DNA of 64,000 nucleotides from Niallia circulans NBRC 13626 (GTDB taxonomy: Bacteria; Bacillota; Bacilli; Bacillales; Cytobacillaceae), in assembly GCF_001591585.1 (NCBI RefSeq), contig NZ_BCVE01000009.1:1-64000 (forward strand), in the 5' to 3' direction. How positions within the stretch are numbered: position 1 is the stretch's first letter; each line of letters opens with the position of its first letter. This document shows positions 43,682 to 53,089 of this stretch, piece after piece. A program made the translations under genes and the position numbers. The notes beneath the pieces are model-generated. The model saw only the letters and a program-made list of their open reading frames with translations, ran no database searches and was not told the DNA's origin.

Positions 43682-44024
43682 CATTATCATAGCTATTCTT
43701 ATTCTCTTAGGAGCCTTATTAAGTCTGGTTGCAAGCATTGGCGTATTACGATTACCTGATGTGTACACAAGAAGTCACGCAGCATCTAAATCTGCGACAC
43801 TAGGGGTCATGTTTATCCTTCTTGGTGCTTGTCTCTACTTTTTCCAGTCGGAACGAATTTTCAATTCCCGTTTAATTCTTGCCATCGCCTTTATTTTCTT
43901 AACATCTCCAGTTGCGGGACAACTTATTATTCGCTCTGCTTATAACAGAAAAATACCAATGGCAGATGAAGCGATAAGAGATGATTTAAAAGAAGCGAGA
44001 AACGCTGCTGCGAAAAGCAAATAA
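43662..44024 (+). CDS. mrpG: Na+/H+ antiporter subunit G
   Basis: A 120-residue three-helix protein with the MrpG motif SLVASIGVLRLPDVYTRSHAASKSATLGV (22-50) and FLTSPVAGQLIIRSAY (78-93). It starts inside mrpF with GAGAAAGGAG upstream. It is the last gene of a complete mrpABCDEFG set. I saw no strong terminator directly after it. Confidence 0.95.
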   Translation: MTATIISIIIAILILLGALLSLVASIGVLRLPDVYTRSHAASKSATLGVMFILLGACLYFFQSERIFNSRLILAIAFIFLTSPVAGQLIIRSAYNRKIPMADEAIRDDLKEARNAAAKSK

Positions 44025-44135
44025 GCCCATCATTTGCCTGCGGAACCAATGTTTTTAGCAGGATAAGCTATCGATCATAAGCAAATAATATTCCTGTCCT
44101 GTCATTGGACTAATACAGAACAGGAGTACAATAAT

Positions 44136-44318
44136 ATGAAAAATATACGTGAAGGATTAATCCCCACTGTTCTTGGAACAGCCGTTACAACTGCTGGCAT
44201 TGCCATGAAAAAAAATCGTAAAATCGATTCCATGATTTCCAATACAGTCTTTGGATTTGGACTAGCACATGTAGTCTTAGGAACAATTGATTTAATCGAA
44301 CACCGTAGTAAGTTTTAA
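44136..44318 (+). CDS. small membrane protein of unknown function
   Basis: A 60-residue basic protein with two weakly hydrophobic segments (IPTVLGTAVTTAGIAM, 9-24; SNTVFGFGLAHVVLGTIDLI, 35-54). CAGGAG lies about nine bases before the ATG. No family is recognised with confidence. It follows the mrp operon by 111 bases and ends before a clear terminator, so it may be either its own unit or the operon's tail. Confidence 0.7.
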   Translation: MKNIREGLIPTVLGTAVTTAGIAMKKNRKIDSMISNTVFGFGLAHVVLGTIDLIEHRSKF

Positions 44319-44353
44319 GAAAAAATAAAACATCTTAAAGTTATGCATACATT

Positions 44354-44410
44354 AAAGACTTGAAATCGAAACAGGCTATTTTTTCCTGATGTGATTTCAA
44401 GTCTTTTCTT
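44354..44410 (+). terminator. terminator downstream of the 60-residue protein gene
   Basis: AAAGACTTGAAATC pairs with GATTTCAAGTCTTT around a 25-base loop, followed by TCTT. Confidence 0.8.
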
Positions 44411-44478
44411 ATTCATAAATTCCCTTTATAAGGAATAGAATAAAAGAAGCAAAATTATGCATGAAAGGAATGGCTACT

Positions 44479-44859
44479 ATGTACCACGCTCGATATTATC
44501 ATCGTAAAATCCCTACTTTAGCAGCATTCCACCCATATCTTCATTACCCTCTCTATTTTCGAGAACTCCCAGAAGCGAATCCTTCTAAACTCATCAATTC
44601 TGCTAAGGATACCCTAACTTTATTGCCTGATGTGGAGACCTGTTTAAAAAAATTAGCTAACTCTCCTGACTTTTCCAAGAATCTCATGAATGCCGCTCAA
44701 TTATCTAAAACGGAAACAGTGGAGCAATTAATAAAATCAATTGGCGTAAAAGAATCCCCTACAATAGCTTATAATCCTGATGGGATCACATTAAATTTCG
44801 ACCATAAAAATAAGCCACCCTATTGCTGCTTCTTATCTGTTCAATTGAGATGGCGTTAG
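44479..44859 (+). CDS. conserved hypothetical protein
   Basis: A 126-residue soluble protein starting MYHARYYHRKIPTLAAFHP, rich in His and Tyr at the N-terminus, with a helical middle (about 35-95) and a short C-terminal beta part ending PYCCFLSVQLRWR. ATG 44479 is preferred because AAAGGA lies 10 bases before it; the in-frame ATG at 44461 precedes that site. I do not recognise a domain. Its place in the yui/yum region suggests a relative of B. subtilis YuzC, unconfirmed. Confidence 0.65.
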   Translation: MYHARYYHRKIPTLAAFHPYLHYPLYFRELPEANPSKLINSAKDTLTLLPDVETCLKKLANSPDFSKNLMNAAQLSKTETVEQLIKSIGVKESPTIAYNPDGITLNFDHKNKPPYCCFLSVQLRWR

Positions 44860-44883
44860 CATTTTTTTAGTTGTTCATAATAG

Positions 44884-44920
44884 ATTATTTCAGGCTGTAT
44901 AACGTACTGCCTGAAATAAT
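44884..44920. repeat. inverted repeat without T-run
   Basis: ATTATTTCAGGC and GCCTGAAATAAT are perfect 12-base arms around 13 bases. It is probably the shared terminator of the convergent genes at 44479 and 45056. Confidence 0.6.
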
Positions 44921-45055
44921 CCGATAAAGAATAAGTGAACTTTATTTTTCTAAAACGCTTTTTGTTATGATTGATTATACCTGTTCAATCATTGCTATAT
45001 AATTAATTGTACCTTTTACCAAAACAGCTATTCTTCTATCCAATTGATGGATTTT

Positions 45056-45265
45056 TTAGTAATAAGGATACGGTCCATATGGTCCCGGAGCAAACGGAGC
45101 TGGACCAAAAGGAACAGGGCCATATGGGACAGGACCAAAAAACGGTCTTGGTCTAACTAAAGCCCCGCCTATTACTCCTCCTAATAAACCACCCACAAAG
45201 GGTGCTGCAAACCAGGCTCTTGAATCTTGCTGTGGATATTGATACTGATAAGGGTATCCATACAT
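45056..45265 (-). CDS. Gly/Pro/Tyr-rich small protein
   Basis: A 69-residue protein: a Tyr/Gln-rich start (MYGYPYQYQYPQQ), a glycine-zipper helix (FVGGLLGGVIGGALV, 23-37), then about 30 residues of repeated PxGPVPYGP-type sequence. GGAGGT lies about 11 bases before the ATG. Such composition occurs in spore-surface and cell-envelope proteins; a coat role is only a guess. No homologous domain is recognised. Confidence 0.65.
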   Translation of the reverse strand: MYGYPYQYQYPQQDSRAWFAAPFVGGLLGGVIGGALVRPRPFFGPVPYGPVPFGPAPFAPGPYGPYPYY

Positions 45266-45438
45266 TCTTCAACATTACCTCCACTCTCATTTTAGACTTA
45301 TTTCTCTTCTCTATTTTCTATGCGAATGTCCCCCTTTTGGACTGGGCTATCGCCTTATATCGCTAAATTTCTAGAAATAAATGCTTTCTTTGTTAATAAA
45401 AAAAGTGCAGGATAGGCATAGGTAATTCCATTAATTTA

Positions 45439-45468
45439 TTCACGCTTAGGTCATTGCTTGTCTATACT
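45439..45468 (+). promoter_or_regulatory. promoter of the PHA operon
   Basis: TTCACG (45439-45444), 18-base spacer, TATACT (45463-45468). It places the transcript start near 45475 and so argues against a start codon at 45458. Confidence 0.5.
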
Positions 45469-45505
45469 ATATGGAATAGATGTCGCAGGAGGAATGGTAA
45501 AGAAA

Positions 45506-46273
45506 ATGAATTCACTTTTTGATTTCACGAATAAGACGGCAATTATCTCAGGGGGAAGTCGAGGGTTAGGAGAACAAATGGCCAAAACGCTGGGTGAAGC
45601 TGGAGCTAACATTGTCATTTGTTCCAGAAACTTAGAACAGTGTACAAAAACTGCTGCTAAATTACAAGATAAAGGAATAAAGGTATTAGCCCTTCCATGC
45701 GATGTATCCAAAAAAGAGGATATAGACCATGTTATTAGCCAAACAATCGCCAAATTCCAAACTATAGATATCTTAATTAATAACAGCGGTACTTCCTGGA
45801 TGGCACCTTTTCTTGATTATCCCGAAGAGAAATGGGATAAAGTACTTGATGTTAATCTCAAAGGATCTTTTTTATTTTCACAGGCAGCTGCTAAAAAAAT
45901 GGCAGAACAAAAAAAGGGCAAAATAATTAATGTTTCTTCTGTTACCGCATTTAACGGAACTCCGCCGCACTTATTAGATGCAATTGCTTATAACACGAGT
46001 AAAGGCGCACTCATTACATTAACCAAAGAATTAGCTATTAAGTTAGCCCGTTATAATATCCAAGTAAATGCGATTGCGCCAGGTTTTTTCCCGACAAGTA
46101 TTACGACTAAATTAGAAGATAGTAAAAACCTAATTACTGCTGGAATTCCAGCAAGGCGCTTAGGGGAATTAAGTGATTTAGATGGAATTATTCTGCTCTT
46201 AGCTGGAGAATCTTCCAATTATATCACAGGACAAACAATTGCCATTGATGGTGGACTTTCCTCTAGTTTATAA
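45506..46273 (+). CDS. SDR family oxidoreductase of the PHA operon (possible acetoacetyl-CoA reductase)
   Basis: A 255-residue classical SDR: cofactor motif SGGSRGLGEQMAK (about 16-28), NNSGTSW, catalytic Ser in INVSSVTAF, YNTSKGA, and the end GQTIAIDGGLSSS. It heads a row with phaR and phaC, so it may supply 3-hydroxyacyl-CoA like PhaB, though it is not an obvious PhaB orthologue. The start is ATG 45506 or 45494; AGGAGG at 45488-45493 sits closer to the latter than usual. The predicted promoter excludes 45458. Confidence 0.85.
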   Translation: MNSLFDFTNKTAIISGGSRGLGEQMAKTLGEAGANIVICSRNLEQCTKTAAKLQDKGIKVLALPCDVSKKEDIDHVISQTIAKFQTIDILINNSGTSWMAPFLDYPEEKWDKVLDVNLKGSFLFSQAAAKKMAEQKKGKIINVSSVTAFNGTPPHLLDAIAYNTSKGALITLTKELAIKLARYNIQVNAIAPGFFPTSITTKLEDSKNLITAGIPARRLGELSDLDGIILLLAGESSNYITGQTIAIDGGLSSSL

Positions 46274-46338
46274 AAAAGGGAGTCTAGAAATAAGCTTTAG
46301 GATGTTCACTAAAAAAGAAAAGAAAGAGGGATAGGAAA

Positions 46339-46836
46339 ATGGCACACGTTACAATCGATTTTTATGAGTTATTAAAGAAAGGCGGCACTTTATTACAATA
46401 TCGGTTAAATAACCGTATTAAGAACAGTTTAAATCAAATGTCCATTATTGATTTCACAACTTCAAAAATGAATCCATTAACAAACAAATTAGATCAAATT
46501 CAAACTTATACAGAGCAATTAAGTAATTATATGAATCTACCTACTAAAACAGACCTTGCAAACGCAACCCAGTTAATTCTTCAATCAGAAGAAAAAATCG
46601 ATAATCTTGATGATCAGTTATTTGAATTAACGACAATGATGAAAGAAGTCAAACAACTAATTGAACAATTAAGCATGAATCCTTCTGATGATTACTCCAA
46701 TCAATTGACAAATATCATTACTGAGCAAGAACAGCGTATTTCCACACTTCAAAATGAATTAGTGCAAGCAAAACAACAATTGGATTCACAAAAAGACGAA
46801 CTCAGCTTTTCTACTATTTCCAATCAGGCGATATAA
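46339..46836 (+). CDS. phaR: PHA synthase subunit PhaR (class IV)
   Basis: A 165-residue, mostly helical protein with a coiled-coil C-terminal half (about 85-155: SEEKIDNLDDQLFELT, EQEQRISTLQNELVQAKQQL). It directly precedes phaC, with one base between stop and ATG, the arrangement that defines class IV PHA synthases of Bacillus. PhaR activates PhaC. AGAGGGATAGG precedes the ATG. It is somewhat shorter than B. megaterium PhaR (about 200). Confidence 0.85.
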   Translation: MAHVTIDFYELLKKGGTLLQYRLNNRIKNSLNQMSIIDFTTSKMNPLTNKLDQIQTYTEQLSNYMNLPTKTDLANATQLILQSEEKIDNLDDQLFELTTMMKEVKQLIEQLSMNPSDDYSNQLTNIITEQEQRISTLQNELVQAKQQLDSQKDELSFSTISNQAI

Positions 46837-46837
46837 T

Positions 46838-47851
46838 ATGGCAAAAAAAAGTCTAGCTAAATTTATTCATACCTTATCGTACGATCCTGCCGTTGGACAA
46901 TCAGAAAAATATGCCATTTGGAAAAAAAACAAAGCAACTTTATGGTATTACCCTTCTAAAGAAAGAAAATATAAAGAATCGATTTTTCTTGTTTATTCAA
47001 TCGTGAATAAACCATATATTCTTGACTTAGGTCCCTCCATGAGTTTAATTGAGGCATTTAATAACGCAGGGTATGATACGTATTTAATTGATTTTGGGAT
47101 TCCTGCATACGAGGATCGTCATTTAACCATTGATGATTATATAGCAAAGTATATTCAACCAGGTTTTAAACGAGCGATGCGACATGCTAACTCCGATTCC
47201 TTTACTGTCATTGGTTTTTGTTTAGGAGGAACACTTGCCAGCATATTTGCAGCATTAGATAATCGTTATATTAAAAATTTAATTCTTGCGGTGTCTCCAA
47301 TTAACTTTTCCGATTTTCCGGACTATGATAAGTGGCTGAATGCTCTTCGCGAAAATGAACTGCACCTTGAGGAATTAATCGATAAAATGGGCATTGTACC
47401 TCCTGAATCGGTTAAATATGGAACTAGATTACTTGTTGCTCCTCTTTCCTTCAGCCATTATTTAGCACTTTTAAATCGTTCTGGCGAAGAAACATACTCG
47501 GAAAAATGGGCACGAATGAACAAATGGACACTCGATCATATCCCTGTAGCTGGGGCAACGTTTAAACAACTTATGAATGACTTTGTCAGGGACAATAAGA
47601 TGATTGAGGGTGGTTTAACAATCAATGGAGAAGAGGTTGATTTGTCTAACATTCACTCTAATTTACTTGTATTTTCCACCAAGAATGATCCTCTTGTTCC
47701 AAGTTCTCTCTGCGAACCAATTATGGATCTTGTTTCAAGTCAAGATAAATCCTTTGTTTTATTTGATGGCGGGCATGCTGGTCTCGTTGCGAGTACTCAT
47801 ATGCCAGAACCAATGGAAAAGTGGCTGCAAGCACATAGTACCCCCCTATAA
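46838..47851 (+). CDS. phaC: PHA synthase catalytic subunit PhaC (class IV)
   Basis: A 337-residue alpha/beta hydrolase. The lipase-like box GFCLGG carries nucleophile Cys128, with Asp284 (STKNDPLVP) and His313 (DGGHAGLV) completing the triad. It polymerises (R)-3-hydroxyacyl-CoA into storage polyester on granules. The length is at the short end for class III/IV (about 350-362). It is co-transcribed with phaR. phaP and phaQ are not nearby. Confidence 0.88.
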   Translation: MAKKSLAKFIHTLSYDPAVGQSEKYAIWKKNKATLWYYPSKERKYKESIFLVYSIVNKPYILDLGPSMSLIEAFNNAGYDTYLIDFGIPAYEDRHLTIDDYIAKYIQPGFKRAMRHANSDSFTVIGFCLGGTLASIFAALDNRYIKNLILAVSPINFSDFPDYDKWLNALRENELHLEELIDKMGIVPPESVKYGTRLLVAPLSFSHYLALLNRSGEETYSEKWARMNKWTLDHIPVAGATFKQLMNDFVRDNKMIEGGLTINGEEVDLSNIHSNLLVFSTKNDPLVPSSLCEPIMDLVSSQDKSFVLFDGGHAGLVASTHMPEPMEKWLQAHSTPL

Positions 47852-47888
47852 AAAACCAGACCCCATCAATCGATAAAATGGGGTCTGG
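47850..47888 (-). terminator. terminator of pepA (also downstream of phaC)
   Basis: CCAGACCCCAT pairs with ATGGGGTCTGG; on the minus strand it is followed by six T. It overlaps the phaC stop, so it probably ends both convergent units. Confidence 0.85.
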
Positions 47889-47916
47889 TGATTTCTTCTA
47901 TAGATCTACGTATTTT

Positions 47917-49419
47917 CTATTTTATACTTTCAAATCTTTCTACAAACAATGCTAATGTTCTAGTCATAGCGCCTGTTCCACCTGGCTGACCTAAATCAGT
48001 AGCCTTACTTTGTGTAGATGTTCCAGCAATATCTAAATGAACCCATGGCGTTTCCTCTGCAAATTCGCCGATAAAGGCACCACCCATGATTGCATGACCA
48101 GCGGCACCTGGTGAATTATTTAAATCTGCAATCGGACTATTGCGCACTAATTTCTTATGACTCTCAAAAATAGGCAGTCTCCACATTTGTTCCCCTGCTT
48201 CATAGGAAGCTTCTAACACCTGTTCAAATAAAGATTCATTATTCGTCATTGCACCTGTCGTTTCCATTCCTAAAGCGGTAATTACTCCACCTGTAAGGGT
48301 TGCGACATCTACAAGGTAGTCAGCGCCATGATGTTTTGCGTAAGTTACTGCATCTGCTAAAACTAAGCGACCTTCTGCATCTGTATTTAATACCTCAATT
48401 GTTTTTCCACTCATCGATGTGATAACATCATCTGGTTTAAACGCATTACCACTTATCATATTATCAGTAGATGGAATAACTGCAACGACATTTTGTTCTG
48501 GTCTCAATTCTCCAATAATCTCCATTGCTCCAAGAACTGCTGCTGCACCGCCCATATCCGTTTTCATACCGACAATACCAGTTTTTGTCTTAATAGAATA
48601 ACCACCTGTATCAAAGGTAATCCCTTTTCCTACTAAGCCGATGACATCTTCCCAGTTATCTTTTCCCTGGTATTTCAGCACAATCATTTTAGGAGGCTCT
48701 GTCGAACCTTGGTTCACAGCAAGCAATGCACCCATACCAAGCTTTAGCATATCTTCTCTCTCTAATATTTCTGCCTCAAAGCCATATTTTCCCGCTAATT
48801 CTAGTGCATAATTAGCTAAATCTGCTGCTTTTAGCATATTCCCTGGCAGGTTAACTAGCGTACGCGCAGAGTTTGTTGCCTGACCATATACATACCCTAC
48901 TTTTAGCGCTGACATAACTTCCTCTTCCTCTACATGACTATAAACAGTAATTTCTGTAATCTTTTTTTCTGGTTCATTTGATTTTTGTTTATAACCTGAA
49001 AACTCATAGGTAGCAAGACCAAACGCTTCACTGCTTGCATGAGCAACATCTTGTGCATCATTTTCCTCTGATACAAAGGAATCCAAGTATATAGCTGTTT
49101 CCACCCATTTTTCACTAGTAATGCGTTTAAAGGTTGCTCCAAAGATTGCTTTTAGCTCATCAAAGGTCAGTTCTTTCTCTTTTCCTAATCCAACAAAAAT
49201 AATTCGTTTTGCTCCAATTTTTCCAAAAGTATGTATAACCGTAATGGCCTTTTTCTTTGCTGAAATATCCCCATCTTTTACTAAACTAGTTAATTCTCCT
49301 TCAAACTGTTCGTCTAGTAATTGCAGCTTACCTTCTAATTTAATAGACTTATCAAATAATCCAATAATAATATTTTCATGATTATTTTGAAAATCCCATT
49401 CTTTCTGATATGAAAACAT
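47917..49419 (-). CDS. pepA: leucyl aminopeptidase
   Basis: A 500-residue M17 di-zinc peptidase (B. subtilis YuiE). The C-terminal catalytic domain shows [26 protein letters not shown], the signature [13 protein letters not shown] and [16 protein letters not shown]. It releases N-terminal residues from peptides. ATG 49419 is used because GGAGG lies eight bases before it; the longer frame's ATG overlaps that site. Neighbours yuiD and yuiC keep the B. subtilis order. Confidence 0.94.
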   Translation of the reverse strand: MFSYQKEWDFQNNHENIIIGLFDKSIKLEGKLQLLDEQFEGELTSLVKDGDISAKKKAITVIHTFGKIGAKRIIFVGLGKEKELTFDELKAIFGATFKRITSEKWVETAIYLDSFVSEENDAQDVAHASSEAFGLATYEFSGYKQKSNEPEKKITEITVYSHVEEEEVMSALKVGYVYGQATNSARTLVNLPGNMLKAADLANYALELAGKYGFEAEILEREDMLKLGMGALLAVNQGSTEPPKMIVLKYQGKDNWEDVIGLVGKGITFDTGGYSIKTKTGIVGMKTDMGGAAAVLGAMEIIGELRPEQNVVAVIPSTDNMISGNAFKPDDVITSMSGKTIEVLNTDAEGRLVLADAVTYAKHHGADYLVDVATLTGGVITALGMETTGAMTNNESLFEQVLEASYEAGEQMWRLPIFESHKKLVRNSPIADLNNSPGAAGHAIMGGAFIGEFAEETPWVHLDIAGTSTQSKATDLGQPGGTGAMTRTLALFVERFESIK

Positions 49420-49896
49420 AATCAATTCCTCCATTCTATTTCTACTTCTATTATAACGAATTTATTTATCATTTCGTATATCTAATTAAATTTACATCAT
49501 CCATTTCTAAATGATAATGCTGCATTCCTAAAGATTAGCTGCAGCTGAATGATTTATTTTGAAAAACAACTTTCTTATAAAAGGTACCAAAATGTAAAAA
49601 GATTTTTCGAATTTAAGTAGAAAGCACAATATTTGGTTATGTTATAATAAGATAAGTGGAAAAGCAAAGAGAGCATTGAAAATTGCCCTCAACCATTTAA
49701 AAATGAATCGCATTTTTGTTTTTCCATGGCTTTGAAAGCAAATAATACAGAATGAAATTCATTTTAACCCTATATCTAGCTCCACTGTCTACCTCCTTAT
49801 TTCCATTAATTCTCCTTATATGAAAGATTAATAATGAGTTAAATAAGGTATACATACTAAAAGTACATATTTTTCACAGAATGATGAGGTGTTTTT
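49420..49896. other. divergent intergenic region pepA / yuiD
   Basis: 477 AT-rich bases. TATAAT at 49643-49648 (no good -35) and a small hairpin AAAAATG-AATCG-CATTTTT followed by GTTTTT (49700-49722) could bound a short transcript of about 65 bases; otherwise nothing is seen. No ORF has a ribosome site. Confidence 0.3.
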
Positions 49897-50373
49897 ATGG
49901 AACTACTAGCTAACTTTCCTTTACTTGCGAGTTTGGCTGCAATCTTTTTTGCGCAATTTGTCAAAGTGCCAATCACTTTTTTTGTTACGAAAAAAATTGA
50001 CTGGTCTTTGTTAACTAGTACAGGAGGAATGCCAAGTTCTCACTCAGCAGCTGTAACTGCTCTTTCTACTGGTGTGGCTCTGCAAACTGGCTTTGATTCA
50101 CCGATCTTTGCAGTTGCTGCTATTTTTGCGATAATCACTATGTTTGATGCTACAGGCGTTAGAAGACAGGCAGGAGAACAAGCAATTGTTTTAAATCGCT
50201 TAGTAAACGATTTTAATAAGTTCTTAAATGAAGCAAAAGGATGGCAAAACAAACCGGAGCAGGAAAAAAGAAAAGAATTAAAAGAATTGTTAGGACATAA
50301 ACCGATAGAAGTATTTTTTGGTGGACTAACCGGAATTGTATTGACGCTTGTTTTACATATGCTAATTTATTAA
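49897..50373 (+). CDS. yuiD: divergent PAP2 family protein (DUF212)
   Basis: A 158-residue membrane protein with about four helices. It carries the DUF212 motif STGGMPSSHSAAVTALSTGVAL (46-67) and FDATGVRRQAGEQA (84-97), distant relatives of the PAP2 phosphatase catalytic region. GATGAGG precedes the ATG. Its place next to pepA matches B. subtilis YuiD. Its lipid-phosphate substrate, if any, is unknown. Confidence 0.9.
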   Translation: MELLANFPLLASLAAIFFAQFVKVPITFFVTKKIDWSLLTSTGGMPSSHSAAVTALSTGVALQTGFDSPIFAVAAIFAIITMFDATGVRRQAGEQAIVLNRLVNDFNKFLNEAKGWQNKPEQEKRKELKELLGHKPIEVFFGGLTGIVLTLVLHMLIY

Positions 50374-50399
50374 CCTTGACTTTATAAATACAAATAAAT

Positions 50400-50436
50400 A
50401 CTGCTTAAGATATTATATTCTAAAGCAGTTTTATTT
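50400..50436 (+). terminator. terminator of yuiD
   Basis: ACTGCTT pairs with AAGCAGT around a 16-base loop, followed by TTTATTTATT. Confidence 0.65.
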
Positions 50437-50442
50437 ATTCTA

Positions 50443-50512
50443 AAAAAGAAGGATATCCTAAAAATCAACTAACATTTTTTGTTAGGACCTTGATTTTAGA
50501 ATATCCTTTTTA
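50443..50512 (-). terminator. terminator of yuiC
   Basis: A long stem: AAAGGATATTCTAAAATCAA pairs imperfectly with TTGATTTTTAGGATATCC, followed by TTCTTTTTT (minus strand). Confidence 0.75.
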
Positions 50513-50531
50513 CTTGATAATTAGTATGTAA

Positions 50532-51239
50532 TTATTTATTTTCTGCTTTTGTATACTGTTGACGGAATACTTGCATAGATTCTTCTTCATTTAACGCACT
50601 TAACGTTTCTTCTGTTAGTTTGCCTTTACCCATTTCCACTATGTATACATCTATTGTTTTCTTGCCCCATTGACTATATACATCTTGTACGGTTTCATAG
50701 TATAAATCTAATCTATTGCCATTAATTGCTGAACCAGTATCTGCCACAACCCCAAATCCATAATCAGGGATAAAAAGAATAGTTCCAATTGGAAATACAC
50801 TAGTATCAGCAGCTATGGTACTATATAAATCTCTTTTTACTTTTACGCCTGAATAGGTAATACCGAATTGTGGATGCCCTGGGTTCTTGCCAGTTGACTC
50901 ATATCCAGCGGTATAGCCTGTTGCTATCACCCGTTTTGTCGGATATTGTGACCAATCCTTCATATTTTCTAGCAAAGGGGGTTTACCTGCAACCTCTTTA
51001 CTGGATGAAATTTGTGTTTTTTCCGCCAATGCTTTTTTAAAGCTTTTTAATGCTACACTCATTTGTTTTATTGTATGATCAATATGACCGGTATCTTTAC
51101 TTACCTGAGATTGTTCGTTAGTACTAATATTTATCGAACTCGCCTTAACACCTGAAATCGATTGGAACGTGGTTAGTAGTGCTGCCATTAAAAGTAGAAC
51201 CATTCCTACTCTTCTAAAAAACTTTTTATAATAATTCAT
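50532..51239 (-). CDS. yuiC: 3D-domain cell wall protein (YuiC)
   Basis: A 235-residue exported protein. A signal/anchor helix spans about residues 11-27. The C-terminal 3D (Asp-Asp-Asp) domain reads [50 protein letters not shown]. This is the MltA-like double-psi barrel of stationary-phase Sps proteins, thought to cleave peptidoglycan. The three catalytic-site aspartates are kept. ATG 51239 follows GAGAGGAGTG; the upstream TTG is rejected. Confidence 0.9.
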   Translation of the reverse strand: MNYYKKFFRRVGMVLLLMAALLTTFQSISGVKASSINISTNEQSQVSKDTGHIDHTIKQMSVALKSFKKALAEKTQISSSKEVAGKPPLLENMKDWSQYPTKRVIATGYTAGYESTGKNPGHPQFGITYSGVKVKRDLYSTIAADTSVFPIGTILFIPDYGFGVVADTGSAINGNRLDLYYETVQDVYSQWGKKTIDVYIVEMGKGKLTEETLSALNEEESMQVFRQQYTKAENK

Positions 51240-51511
51240 ATTTTTCACTCCTCTCAAAACTATTCATTTCCCATATTCAAAGAATTTATTCATAAAAAGG
51301 TTAAAAGCAGAACTTTCCCCCTAGTAAAATACCAAAAAAATACAAAAAAACATCGATTAGAAGGTTCTAATCGATAATTTCTACATTATTTTCCGAATTA
51401 TACTATTACCAATAAAAGTTAAAAGTTGGAAATTCTTTATTTTATAAAATTTATGAGTAGGATGGTGGTCCTAGATAGCTTTCAAAATTGGAAGATTAAA
51501 AAAGTGAGAAA

Positions 51512-51532
51512 TCATAATCATTATGATATGAT
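51512..51532 (+). promoter_or_regulatory. Fur-family-type operator and -10 of yumC
   Basis: TCATAATCATTATGA (51512-51526) is a perfect 7-1-7 palindrome. It differs by one base per half from each of the Fur (TGATAAT), PerR (TTATAAT) and Zur (TCGTAAT) half-sites. TATGAT (51527-51532) directly follows as the probable -10, so binding would block the promoter. Confidence 0.6.
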
Positions 51533-51572
51533 AGCTTGTAGAACTGATCTTTATTAGGAGGGTTTAGGAAAA

Positions 51573-52565
51573 TTGGAAGAAAATCAAACCATTTATGATA
51601 TTACTGTTATCGGTGGTGGACCTGTAGGCATGTTCACTGCTTTTTATGGAGGGATGAGACAAGCAACCGTTAAAATCATCGAGAGTCTCCCTACCCTTGG
51701 CGGTCAGCTTACAGCACTTTATCCCGAAAAATATATATATGACATTGCTGGATTTCCAAAAATTCGTGCTCAAGAGTTAGTCGATAATTTAGAAGAGCAA
51801 ATGAAAAAATTTGAACAGTCTATCGTACTAGAACAAGCTGTTCAAACAGTGGAGAAACAAGGTGACGGTATATTTAAAATTACTACCGATAAAGAAGTCC
51901 ATTACTCCAAAACTATTATTATTACAGCTGGAAACGGAGCTTTCCAACCTCGTAAATTAGAGTTGGAACAAGCGAAAGAATATGAAGGAAAAAATCTTCA
52001 TTACTTTATCAATGACTTAAATCAGTTTGCAGGGAAAAAGGTAATGGTGTTTGGTGGTGGAGATTCTGCTGTTGACTGGGCATTAATGCTAGAGCCTATT
52101 GCGGATACTGTTTATTTAGCACATAGACGTGATAAATTCCGTGCACATGAGCATAGTGTAGAAAACCTTAAAATTTCAAAAGTAAACATCAAAACTCCTT
52201 ATATTCCTTCAGAGTTAGTAGGAGATGAGGAAATCAAACAAGTGATTCTTGAAAATGTAACAACACAAGAAAAAGAAATTATTGATGTAGATGCAGTTAT
52301 TGTAAACTATGGATTTGTTTCTTCTTTAGGCCCAATTAAAGAATGGGGCTTTGAGATTCAAAAGAACTCTATTGTTGTTAACAGCAAAATGGAGACAAAT
52401 ATTCCAGGTATCTATGCAGCTGGAGACATATGCACATATGATGGAAAAGTGAAATTAATAGCTACAGGTTTTGGCGAAGCCCCTACAGCAGTCAATAATG
52501 CTAAAACATATATGGATCCAAAAGCTCGAGTACAGCCTCTTCACAGTACTTCTTTGTTTAAATAA
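51573..52565 (+). CDS. yumC: ferredoxin--NADP+ reductase, thioredoxin reductase-like (type 2)
   Basis: A 330-residue flavoprotein: FAD motif [18 protein letters not shown] (about 10-27), NADPH motif [15 protein letters not shown] (near 156-170), and the FAD-closing [25 protein letters not shown]. It lacks the CxxC of thioredoxin reductase, so it transfers electrons between NADPH and ferredoxin or flavodoxin. TTG start about 10 bases after AGGAGGG. A Fur-family-type box lies at the promoter. Confidence 0.94.
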   Translation: MEENQTIYDITVIGGGPVGMFTAFYGGMRQATVKIIESLPTLGGQLTALYPEKYIYDIAGFPKIRAQELVDNLEEQMKKFEQSIVLEQAVQTVEKQGDGIFKITTDKEVHYSKTIIITAGNGAFQPRKLELEQAKEYEGKNLHYFINDLNQFAGKKVMVFGGGDSAVDWALMLEPIADTVYLAHRRDKFRAHEHSVENLKISKVNIKTPYIPSELVGDEEIKQVILENVTTQEKEIIDVDAVIVNYGFVSSLGPIKEWGFEIQKNSIVVNSKMETNIPGIYAAGDICTYDGKVKLIATGFGEAPTAVNNAKTYMDPKARVQPLHSTSLFK

Positions 52566-52573
52566 CCTTTTCT

Positions 52574-52641
52574 AAAGACTAATGATAATCAGTTGTTTTC
52601 TCTCAATGGTTTGGAAAACAACTGATTACATTCAGTCTTTT
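52574..52641 (+). terminator. terminator of yumC
   Basis: AATCAGTTGTTTTC pairs with GAAAACAACTGATT, with AAGACT / AGTCTT as an outer helper stem, then six T. Confidence 0.88.
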
Positions 52642-52650
52642 TTATTAAAT

Positions 52651-52700
52651 AAAAAAACCGCTGTGTCATGAAGACCAAAAGGTGTTCATGACACAGCGGT
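52651..52700 (-). terminator. terminator of the A-type Fe-S carrier gene
   Basis: ACCGCTGTGTCATGAA pairs with TTCATGACACAGCGGT, followed by seven T on the minus strand. Confidence 0.92.
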
Positions 52701-52723
52701 GTTCAACTTTTAAAGCTTTGTTC

Positions 52724-53089
52724 TTAACACTCTTCTGGTGTTCCAGCCACTTTCGCTGTACGGAAAGAAGACCCGCAGCCACAAGATGCAATCGCATTAG
52801 GATTGTCGATGGTGAATCCGCCGCCCATTAGGGATTGCTTGTAATCAATTTTTGTTCCTTTTAAAATAGGGCCATCGTTTTGATCAACTAACACACGAAT
52901 GCCATATTGCTCAAAAAGTTGGTCATTTTCTTCTTTATCCGGTGAGAAACCCATTCCATAAGATAAACCACTGCAGCCTCCACCTTTTACTGCTACTCTT
53001 AAGTAGGAACCTTCTTCATCGTTCGCCTTCATCATTTCTTTTATTTGAAGAGCAGCGGCTTCTGTTATGTGTACAATTTCTTCTGTCAC
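52724..53089 (-). CDS. yutM: A-type iron-sulfur cluster carrier (HesB/IscA family)
   Basis: A 121-residue protein with the three invariant cysteines of A-type carriers: GGGCSGLSYGMGF (Cys38 region) and ASCGCGSSF (near 102-110). It hands Fe-S clusters to client enzymes. The NifU-like yutI lies about 3.3 kb away, in the same Fe-S-rich neighbourhood as in B. subtilis. AAGGAGAATGAACAG precedes the ATG. Confidence 0.93.
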   Translation of the reverse strand: MTEEIVHITEAAALQIKEMMKANDEEGSYLRVAVKGGGCSGLSYGMGFSPDKEENDQLFEQYGIRVLVDQNDGPILKGTKIDYKQSLMGGGFTIDNPNAIASCGCGSSFRTAKVAGTPEEC

